Assembly: GCF_001571325.1 (NCBI RefSeq) | Contig: NZ_BCTO01000013.1 | Span: 186,001 to 250,000 of the forward strand | Direction: 5' to 3' | DNA: 64,000 nt | From: Delftia tsuruhatensis NBRC 16741 | GTDB taxonomy: Bacteria; Pseudomonadota; Gammaproteobacteria; Burkholderiales; Burkholderiaceae_C | Part shown: one piece after another, positions 58,081-64,000 of the stretch | How positions within the stretch are numbered: position 1 is the first letter of the stretch | Layout: each line of letters opens with the position of its first letter | The notes under the pieces: model-generated | Told to the model about the DNA's origin: nothing | Seen by the model: the letters and a program-made list of their open reading frames with translations, nothing else | The model's database searches: none | Program-made: the position numbers and the translations under genes

Positions 58081-59157
58081 ATGATCCAGGACGACCGGCC
58101 GGCGCCCCCGGCCTCCTATCAGGCGCTTGATCTGCTGTGCACGCTGATGACCGTGCTCGACGAGCAAGGCGCCGTGCTTTTCGCCAACGCGGCCCTTGAG
58201 AACGCACTGGGCCTGTCGCGCCGCATGCTCGAAGGCAGCGAGCTGGCTGCCTGCTTCACCGAGCCGGCCTTGCTGGACAAGGCCTTGCGCGGCGCCCAGG
58301 ACAACGACTTCGCCGCCCTGCGCTTCGAGGCCAGCCTGCACCGCGTGGGGGGCGATGCGCTTCCTGTGCACGTCACGGTTTCCCTGGCCGAGCGGCCCGG
58401 CCATGTGCTGGTGGAGTTCTGGCCGCTGGAGCAGCAGGCACGCCAGGACCGCGAGGAGCGTTTGCGCGAGCAGGCCCAGGCGCACAAGGAGCTGATCCGC
58501 AACCTGGCCCACGAGATCAAGAACCCGCTGGGCGGCATCCGTGGCGCGGCCCAGCTGCTGCAGATGGATCTGGACGCGCCCGAGCTGCGCGAGTACACCG
58601 AAGTCATCATCCACGAGGCCGACCGTCTGCAGGCGCTGGTCGACCGGCTGCTGGCGCCGCACCGCCATCCGCACGAGGTCGGTGACGTCAACATCCACGA
58701 AGTCTGCGAGCGCGTGCGTTCGCTGGTGCTGGTCGAGCATCCTGCAGGGCTGACCATTACGCGCGACTACGACATCTCCATTCCCGAGTTCCGGGGCGAC
58801 AGCGCACAGCTGATCCAGGCCGTGCTCAACATCGTCCAGAACGCGGCGCAGGCCTTGCACGAACGCATCGCTGCCGGCGATGCCGAGATCATTTTGAGAA
58901 CCCGTGTGGCGCGCCAGGTAACTTTTGGTCGCCAACGCTACCGGTTGGCATTGGAATTGCATGTGATCGACAACGGGCCAGGCGTTCCCGATGCCATCAA
59001 GGAGCGGATCTTCTATCCGCTGGTATCGGGAAGGGATGGCGGTTCGGGACTGGGGCTGACGCTGGCGCAGACCTTCGTGCAGCGCCACCAGGGGCTGATC
59101 GAATGTGAAAGCCAGCCGGGCCGCACGGATTTCCGCATCCTCATTCCCCTGCCTTGA
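58081..59157 (+). CDS. glnL: Nitrogen regulation histidine kinase NtrB (GlnL)
   Basis: 358-residue cytoplasmic kinase that phosphorylates NtrC when glutamine is low, controlled by PII protein. An N-terminal PAS domain covers about residues 14-125, the phospho-acceptor His is H144 in NLAHEIKNPLGGIRGAA, and the ATP domain has VLNIVQNAAQAL, DNGPGVPDAIK and GGSGLGLTLAQ. No transmembrane segment is seen, in line with NtrB. It starts 30 bases after the DUF4124 gene and ends 45 bases before ntrC. The pairing with ntrC next to glnA leaves little doubt about the call. Confidence 0.95.
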   Translation: MIQDDRPAPPASYQALDLLCTLMTVLDEQGAVLFANAALENALGLSRRMLEGSELAACFTEPALLDKALRGAQDNDFAALRFEASLHRVGGDALPVHVTVSLAERPGHVLVEFWPLEQQARQDREERLREQAQAHKELIRNLAHEIKNPLGGIRGAAQLLQMDLDAPELREYTEVIIHEADRLQALVDRLLAPHRHPHEVGDVNIHEVCERVRSLVLVEHPAGLTITRDYDISIPEFRGDSAQLIQAVLNIVQNAAQALHERIAAGDAEIILRTRVARQVTFGRQRYRLALELHVIDNGPGVPDAIKERIFYPLVSGRDGGSGLGLTLAQTFVQRHQGLIECESQPGRTDFRILIPLP

Positions 59158-59202
59158 GGCCCACGGAAGTCAACACTGCAACAAGGGAAGGAAGCACCAC
59201 CA

Positions 59203-60771
59203 ATGAAACCGATCTGGATCGTGGATGATGACCCTTCCATCCGCTTCGTGCTGGAAAAGGCACTGGGCCGGGAAGGCTGGGCAACGCGCAGCTTCGTTCA
59301 GGCGCGCGACGTGCTCACGGCACTGTCCGATGTCGATGCCAGCGACCCGGCGCGCCAGCCACCACAGGTGCTGGTCAGCGATATCCGCATGCCCGGCGGC
59401 TCCGGCCTGGAACTGCTCGAGCAGATCCGCGCCCAGCAGCCCGGCCTGCCCGTCATCATCATGACCGCGTACTCCGACCTGGACAGTGCCGTCTCGGCCT
59501 TCCAGCGCGGAGCCTTCGAGTACCTGCCCAAACCCTTCGACCTGCCCAAGGCGGTGGAACTCATCCGCCGCGCCGTCGAGGAAAGCCTGCGCGAGGACGT
59601 GGCCGAGGCACAGGCCCCGCTGCAGGCCGAGATGCTGGGCCAGGCGCCTGCCATGCAGGACGTCTTTCGCGCCATCGGCCGGCTCAGCCAGAGCCAGGTC
59701 ACGGTGCTGGTCACGGGCGAGTCGGGCTCGGGCAAGGAACTGGTGGCGCGCGCACTGCACAAGCACTCGCCCGTGGCGGGCGGCCCCTTCGTGGCCATCA
59801 ACACCGCCGCCATCCCCAAGGACCTGCTGGAGTCCGAGCTGTTCGGCCACGAGCGCGGCGCCTTCACGGGCGCACAGACCCAGCGGCGCGGCCGCTTCGA
59901 GCAGGCCGAGGGCGGCACGCTCTTTCTCGATGAAATCGGCGACATGCCTTTCGACCTGCAGACGCGCCTGCTGCGTGTGCTGTCGGACGGGCATTTCTAC
60001 CGCGTGGGCGGCCACCAGGCCGTCAAGGCACATGTGCGCGTCATCGCCGCCACCCACCAGGACCTGGAGCAGCGCGTGCGCAACGGCGCCTTCCGCGAGG
60101 ATCTGTTCCACCGCCTCAACGTCATCCGCCTGCGCCTGCCCGCGCTGCGCGAGCGCAACGAAGACGTGCCCATGCTGGCACGCCACTTCCTGCAGCAAAG
60201 CGCGCGGCAGCTGGGCGTGGAGCCCAAGCGCATGGGGGTCGATGCCATGCAGCGGCTGCAGTCGTTCGCCTTTCCCGGCAACGTGCGCCAGCTGGAGAAC
60301 ATCTGCCACTGGCTGACCGTCATGGCGCCAGCCCAGGTCATCTCGGTCAAGGACCTGCCTCCCGAGGTGCTGGGCGAGGCCGCGCCACCCGTGGGCGGCG
60401 GCAATGCCGGCGTGCCCGCACCGGTGGTGCTGTCGCATGCGCCGGCCGTGGCGGAAGAGGGAGTGGGCCGCATCGCCATGCCAGCCCCGTCGCTGGCCCA
60501 GCCGCATGACGGGGGGCTGGCCACGTCCGACCTGGACTGGGTGCATCTGCTGGGGCAGCAGGCGCGCCAGCTGCTGGAGCACACCCAGGCCCACGGTCAT
60601 GGCGAGGTCTGGGACCAGCTGTCCCGCCGCTTCGAGGCGCAGTTGATCCGCTCGGCCCTGGCCGTCACCCACGGCCGCCGGGTCGAGGCCGCCCAGCGCC
60701 TGGGCATTGGCCGCAACACCATCACCCGCAAGTTGCAGGAGCTGGGCATGGACGAGGACGCCTTCGAGTAA
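59203..60771 (+). CDS. glnG: Nitrogen regulator NtrC (GlnG), sigma-54 activator
   Basis: 522-residue enhancer-binding protein. The receiver has acidic residues D8-D10 and phospho-acceptor D60 in VLVSDIRMPGGSG, a few residues later than in E. coli (D54) because of a short insert rich in Asp/Pro/Gln. The AAA+ domain has Walker A GESGSGKE (172-179), GAFTGA (219-224) that contacts sigma-54, and Walker B GGTLFLDEIGDM. The C-terminal Fis-type helix-turn-helix is at about 485-515 (EAAQRLGIGRNTITRKLQELG). It should activate the sigma-54 glnA promoter at 55887 through the two sites mapped at 55676 and 55748. Confidence 0.97.
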   Translation: MKPIWIVDDDPSIRFVLEKALGREGWATRSFVQARDVLTALSDVDASDPARQPPQVLVSDIRMPGGSGLELLEQIRAQQPGLPVIIMTAYSDLDSAVSAFQRGAFEYLPKPFDLPKAVELIRRAVEESLREDVAEAQAPLQAEMLGQAPAMQDVFRAIGRLSQSQVTVLVTGESGSGKELVARALHKHSPVAGGPFVAINTAAIPKDLLESELFGHERGAFTGAQTQRRGRFEQAEGGTLFLDEIGDMPFDLQTRLLRVLSDGHFYRVGGHQAVKAHVRVIAATHQDLEQRVRNGAFREDLFHRLNVIRLRLPALRERNEDVPMLARHFLQQSARQLGVEPKRMGVDAMQRLQSFAFPGNVRQLENICHWLTVMAPAQVISVKDLPPEVLGEAAPPVGGGNAGVPAPVVLSHAPAVAEEGVGRIAMPAPSLAQPHDGGLATSDLDWVHLLGQQARQLLEHTQAHGHGEVWDQLSRRFEAQLIRSALAVTHGRRVEAAQRLGIGRNTITRKLQELGMDEDAFE

Positions 60772-60872
60772 GGCAAGCCGGCGGGCGGCCGGGCCCTTGC
60801 CTTGGCAAGGGTCCGGCTCCTACAGGCCGGCGCCCGGGGTGCTGACGGGCCGGGCCGCCCGGGCTTGGGACA

Positions 60873-61727
60873 ATGGAGTCCTCTTCGCTGGAACGGCCTA
60901 CGTCCCGACCTATCGTGCCCACAGTCCTCTCCAACCTCTGGCAAAAGGCCAAACCCGCCCGCCCGGGCGTGATGTACCCATCGACACCGCGCAAGCTCGG
61001 CGAGCCGGTCGATGCGTACTGGCATGACCGCTATTTCCTGGAGCCGTACTTCGTGCCGGGGCGCGGCTACGACCAATACCGGCCCGCCTATGCACTGGGC
61101 TGGAAGGCTTCCCTGTCGCCGGAACACGCGCAGCAGGATTTCGAGTCCGCAGAAGCCCGGCTGGAAGAACGCTGGGAGCAGGAACGGGGTGGCAGCCTGC
61201 TGCACTGGAACCAGGTGCGTGAGGCCGTGGAGGCCTCCTGGCTGCAGGCGCGCCGGCGCACGCCCGCACAGCCTGCGGCTTCCACGCTGGAACTGCAGAC
61301 CACGGCGCTGCTCAATGCCGTGCTGGCCCTGGGCCGCCAGGCCCATGTCCGGTTGGGCGAATGCATGGATCCCATGCCCCAGGGACTGATAGGCCAGGTA
61401 CTGGCGCGCCACTTCAATGCCAGCCAGGTCCTGGTCGATGACCTGGAACGCGCCATCGACGCCAACGGCGGCGTGGTGCTGCCCGTGCGCGACAGCCGTG
61501 CCGCACTGCGTCGCAACGCCTTCTGGGACGGGCTGCTGGGCAGGGAAGAGGGCGCGGACTACGTGCTGGACCAGGCCGAGTCCTGCCAGCAGCAATGGCT
61601 GAGCGCCTATGAGGCCGCCGAGCAGGCACGCCTGCCCAGGGCGCTCAGCGAGATTCTCCACCGCCAGTCCCTGATGCTGCGCGGCCATATCGAGGCCATC
61701 CACTGGCTGCGCTGCTACATGCTGTAG
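60873..61727 (+). CDS. Conserved-looking helical protein of unknown function
   Basis: 284-residue protein I do not recognise. It is soluble, with no signal peptide or transmembrane segment. The first ~60 residues are Pro/Tyr/Arg-rich (YPSTPRKLGEPVDAYWHDRYFLEPYFVPG). The rest is helical and rich in Ala, Glu and Arg, with repeated His and Glu in later helices (ILHRQSLMLRGHIEAIHWLRC), which vaguely recalls ferritin-like four-helix bundles; this is a guess. It begins 101 bases after ntrC and ends 15 bases before the convergent xth gene. Start could also be an in-frame ATG at 60972 (motif MYPSTPRK); the upstream one at 60873 has no clear ribosome site. Confidence 0.6.
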   Translation: MESSSLERPTSRPIVPTVLSNLWQKAKPARPGVMYPSTPRKLGEPVDAYWHDRYFLEPYFVPGRGYDQYRPAYALGWKASLSPEHAQQDFESAEARLEERWEQERGGSLLHWNQVREAVEASWLQARRRTPAQPAASTLELQTTALLNAVLALGRQAHVRLGECMDPMPQGLIGQVLARHFNASQVLVDDLERAIDANGGVVLPVRDSRAALRRNAFWDGLLGREEGADYVLDQAESCQQQWLSAYEAAEQARLPRALSEILHRQSLMLRGHIEAIHWLRCYML

Positions 61728-61742
61728 CGCAAGTCTGAAAGC

Positions 61743-62519
61743 CTAGCCCAATGTCACGACGACCGGCGCATGGTCGCTGGGCTGAGGGTTCTTGCGCGGC
61801 GCGCGGTCCACGATGCAGGCGGTGACGCTGGGACGCAAGGCCTCGCTGACCAGGATATGGTCGATGCGCAGGCCCCGGTTCTTCTGGAAACCCAGCATCC
61901 GGTAGTCCCACCACGAATAGCTTTTCTCGGGCTGGTCGAACATGCGGAAGGCATCGGTCAGGCCCAGCTGCAGCAGCGCCTGGAAATGCGTGCGCTCTTC
62001 CACCGTGTGGTGGATCGTGTCCTTCAGGCCGATCGGATCGTAGGAGTCGCGGTCCTCGGGGGCCACGTTGAAGTCGCCCACCAGCACCAGGCGCGGATGG
62101 GCTGCCATCTCGCTTTTCACCCAGTCCTGCAGCGCCTGCAGCCAGCGCATCTTGTAGGCGAACTTGTCGGTGCCCGGCGCCTGCCCATTGACGAAGTAGC
62201 CGTTGATCAGGCGCACCGGGCCGCCTTCGGCATCGAGGGTGGCGGCAATGATGCGGGCCTGCTCGTCATCCAGGCCCGGGATATTGCGCACCACGTCGTG
62301 CACCGGCGTGCGCGTCAGCCAGGCCACGCCGTTGTAGGTCTTCTGTCCATGGCTGACCGCGTGGTAGCCGGCTTCCTGCAGCGCCTGCAGCGGAAACTTG
62401 TCGTCGGTGAGCTTGAGCTCCTGCAGCGCCAGCGCATCGACAGGATTGGCCTGCAGCCAGGCCAGCACCTGCGGCAGGCGCACGGACAGGGAGTTGACGT
62501 TCCAGGTGGCGATTTGCAT
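61743..62519 (-). CDS. xth: Exodeoxyribonuclease III
   Basis: 258-residue AP endonuclease/3'-exonuclease of the ExoIII family, for base-excision repair. The opening MQIATWNVNSLSVRLPQVLAWL, the metal-binding Glu in LALQELKLTDDKFP, the catalytic D-N pair in LVGDFNVAPEDRD, and the final LRIDHIL and PSDHAPVVV motifs are all present. The ATG at 62519 gives the family opening; four upstream codons in frame are not used. It is convergent with the unknown gene at 60873 and has AT-rich DNA upstream that may hold its promoter. Confidence 0.95.
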   Translation of the reverse strand: MQIATWNVNSLSVRLPQVLAWLQANPVDALALQELKLTDDKFPLQALQEAGYHAVSHGQKTYNGVAWLTRTPVHDVVRNIPGLDDEQARIIAATLDAEGGPVRLINGYFVNGQAPGTDKFAYKMRWLQALQDWVKSEMAAHPRLVLVGDFNVAPEDRDSYDPIGLKDTIHHTVEERTHFQALLQLGLTDAFRMFDQPEKSYSWWDYRMLGFQKNRGLRIDHILVSEALRPSVTACIVDRAPRKNPQPSDHAPVVVTLG

Positions 62520-62883
62520 AAATAAATCCAATTAAATCAAATGGTTGCGTGATTTTTCGATGGTTGCTCCTGTGGTGGTTGCCAGCCTGTTCACCCGAAA
62601 AATCATGCCCTTGCCGCAGCAGTCAGCCCCTATTTTGATGCGCGATTGCGCTTGGGTGTTTTTCAGGCGATTCGGCAGCGCGGCTGTCAGCCCTGGCTTC
62701 GGCCAGCGTATCGGCATGCGGGGCCATTGACGTGATGGGGCCTGCCTCGCCACGACCTTCATGGCACCGGGCAGACCTTGAATCAGATTGATCTGATTTC
62801 ATCTCGGATGAAAGGTGCCTATGATTGAAAATTTACCAAGGAAATGCGGCCTTGGAATTTTTTATTATCCGGAGGTATTCAGA
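62520..62883. other. Intergenic stretch between xth and the adhesin-like gene
   Basis: 364 bases. Short open frames on both strands (about 62532-62762) have no ribosome site and no recognisable motif, and I do not call them. Two tandem palindromes lie at 62781-62813 (listed separately). A GGAGG at 62871-62875 is the ribosome site of the adhesin-like gene. The rest shows nothing I can assign. Confidence 0.4.
62781..62813. promoter_or_regulatory. Two tandem palindromes upstream of the adhesin-like gene
   Basis: AATCAGA-TTGA-TCTGATT (62781-62798) is followed at once by TTTCATC-TCG-GATGAAA (62797-62813); both have perfect 7-base arms and they overlap by two bases. No T-run follows, so operator sites for a regulator of the adhesin-like gene are more likely than a terminator. 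Confidence 0.45.
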
Positions 62884-63906
62884 ATGCATATATTCATAGG
62901 TGCTTTTTGCAGAATAAACAAGGCTGTCATGATACTTATTTTTGCAATGATGGCCACCTCCGCATGGTCCCAATGCGAAATTAAAGATACAAGTGATGGG
63001 GCAGGCTATTACAAGTATGTGTTCAGTAATTTCAATCCCCCAGAATTCAATCCCACTGTGGCCAAGAACACGGTGATTTACTCAAAAGCCGCTGTGGCGG
63101 TACTGAGTAATGGGGTTGGCAAGAGATTGATGAATTGTAAGCAACGGGTCATGGGCTATAGCGTAGGTAAATCTACACCAGTCAATAATATATACCCGAC
63201 GACAGTCGAGGGTATTGGAATGAGGGTTTCGACTATACATGGTGCTGCGCCTGTAAGTACTTCGGAGCATTCCGATCACCCCGGATCTTTTGCATATCAA
63301 TATTCCGATGTCAAAGTTGAGTTGATCAAGACCGCAGATGGCGATATCACTGCAGGTGGCGTGCTGGACAGCGATTTCCTGTACGAACGCGCGACTGATG
63401 CATCTGGCCAGCTTCTCGCTCAATACAGCTTTTCCTCGCCTGTCGTCCTCCGGCCCAGGGTGCCCACCTGTACCCCACAGGCGCCGGAGCCCGTGCGCAT
63501 GGCCCAGACTGTCGCTCAAAAACTCACCTCAATCGGCTCAACCGGTGCTCCCCGCTCCTTCCTCATCTCGTTGTTGTGCAAGGGCGGCATCCCAGGTTCG
63601 TTGACCAACGCCTATGTCACGCTGACGGACGTGGAAAATCCTGCAAATATCGGGAATGTTTTGACCCTGTCCAAAACCTCGGTGGCAAAAGGTGTGGGTG
63701 TGCAGATCCGCAAGGATGACCAGATACTGGGCTTTGGCCCGGACTCCAATGCCGCCGGCAACAGGAATCAATGGTTTGCAGGGTCTGTTGCCTACGGGCA
63801 GGAGCGGTTGGATATCCCGCTGACGGCGCGCTATGTCAAGACCGGAGAGAAAGTGACCATAGGCAGTGCCAATGCGGCGGCGACCTTCACCATCAGCTAC
63901 CAGTAG
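62884..63906 (+). CDS. Fimbrial tip adhesin-like protein (two-domain, chaperone-usher type)
   Basis: 340-residue secreted protein. ATG at 62884 follows a GGAGG site at ideal spacing, and a signal peptide (KAVMILIFAMMATSAWS) ends near residue 29. The N-terminal part (about 30-185) has a Cys pair (SQCEIK and MNCKQR) and could be a receptor-binding lectin domain. The C-terminal ~130 residues look like a type 1 pilin domain: a Cys pair (PTCTPQ and LLCKGG), GVQIRKDD, and the end pattern IPLTARYVKTGEKVTIGSANAAATFTISYQ with penultimate Tyr. The first half is clearly lower in GC than its neighbours, a sign of transfer. No chaperone, usher or major pilin is visible within the window. Confidence 0.75.
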   Translation: MHIFIGAFCRINKAVMILIFAMMATSAWSQCEIKDTSDGAGYYKYVFSNFNPPEFNPTVAKNTVIYSKAAVAVLSNGVGKRLMNCKQRVMGYSVGKSTPVNNIYPTTVEGIGMRVSTIHGAAPVSTSEHSDHPGSFAYQYSDVKVELIKTADGDITAGGVLDSDFLYERATDASGQLLAQYSFSSPVVLRPRVPTCTPQAPEPVRMAQTVAQKLTSIGSTGAPRSFLISLLCKGGIPGSLTNAYVTLTDVENPANIGNVLTLSKTSVAKGVGVQIRKDDQILGFGPDSNAAGNRNQWFAGSVAYGQERLDIPLTARYVKTGEKVTIGSANAAATFTISYQ

Positions 63907-63970
63907 TTCCCCCTGATCCCTTGCGCTTTCGGTCTGACCGCTGGCAGGCCATTCAGCGTGGTCAGGCAAG

Positions 63971-63998
63971 TCTGCGGGTGTGCGGCCATGCCCGCAGA
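63971..63998 (+). terminator. Hairpin at the right window edge, possible terminator
   Basis: TCTGCGGG (63971-63978) and CCCGCAGA (63991-63998) are perfect 8-base arms with a 12-base loop, 65 bases after the adhesin-like stop. The bases that would show a T-run lie beyond the window. Confidence 0.35.
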
Positions 63999-64000
63999 AT

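Noticed and set aside
62532-62762. Short overlapping open frames on both strands upstream of the adhesin
   Set aside because: No ribosome sites, no recognisable motifs and ordinary length for chance frames in this composition.

Overview
The window is a GC-rich, densely packed stretch of chromosome from a betaproteobacterium. The gene content and protein features point to the Burkholderiales, most likely Comamonadaceae (Delftia/Comamonas/Acidovorax-like). The clues are a long alanine/lysine-rich RpoD, the surE-pcm-nlpD cluster, the ndk-rlmN-pilW-rodZ-ispG-hisS-yfgM-bamB-der-hfq-hflX-hflK-hflC-hisZ-purA run, and an NtrB/NtrC-controlled glnA. The taxonomic call is inference from gene order and protein style; no search was run. 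I saw no rRNA or tRNA gene, insertion sequence, prophage or CRISPR array.

Layout. 1-3.4 kb: a gabT-like aminotransferase (cut by the left edge) diverges from a MocR/GabR-type regulator across a palindrome-rich gap; a GNAT acetyltransferase follows. 3.5-11.9 kb, minus strand: a response regulator and histidine kinase, then dnaG, rpoD and a CYTH-domain protein. 12.1-15.0 kb: an SPFH/band-7 membrane protein and an unknown secreted-type protein, divergent from the two-component pair. 15.0-15.1 kb: a probable minus-strand small RNA ending in a strong intrinsic terminator. 15.4-27.6 kb: an accessory metabolic block with an acyl-CoA ligase, a ParD-like/MetAP/SMR operon behind a perfect palindrome, a type II NADH dehydrogenase behind an FNR-like box, a phospholipase-D lipoprotein, GltS, PhoD, a GGDEF protein with a degenerate active site and a quinone oxidoreductase.

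27.7-50.7 kb is core housekeeping on the plus strand: protein repair and envelope genes (surE, pcm, nlpD), rRNA modification (rluD, rluB, rlmN), chromosome segregation (scpB), nucleotide metabolism (ndk, purA, a phosphoribosyltransferase), pilus and cell-shape factors (pilW, rodZ), isoprenoid synthesis (ispG), tRNA charging (hisS), outer-membrane assembly (yfgM, bamB), ribosome biogenesis (der), RNA chaperone and protease control (hfq, hflX, hflK, hflC) and histidine synthesis control (hisZ). Many neighbours overlap by 1-8 bases, which implies translational coupling.

50.9-64 kb: a beta-propeller protein coupled to a polysaccharide deacetylase, a sterol-desaturase-family protein, an EI24 membrane protein, a CinA-N-like protein, and then the nitrogen module glnA-(DUF4124 protein)-ntrB-ntrC. 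glnA has a readable sigma-54 promoter and two NtrC-type sites upstream. An unknown protein, exonuclease III and a relatively AT-rich two-domain fimbrial-adhesin-like gene close the window.

The observations most worth following are the small-RNA candidate (about 14958-15076), the ParD-like/MetAP/SMR operon with its operator, the TCS-SPFH locus, the GGDEF protein with an intact I-site but no active site, a terminator hairpin lying inside the 5' end of the rluD reading frame, and the fully legible NtrC/sigma-54 control region of glnA.
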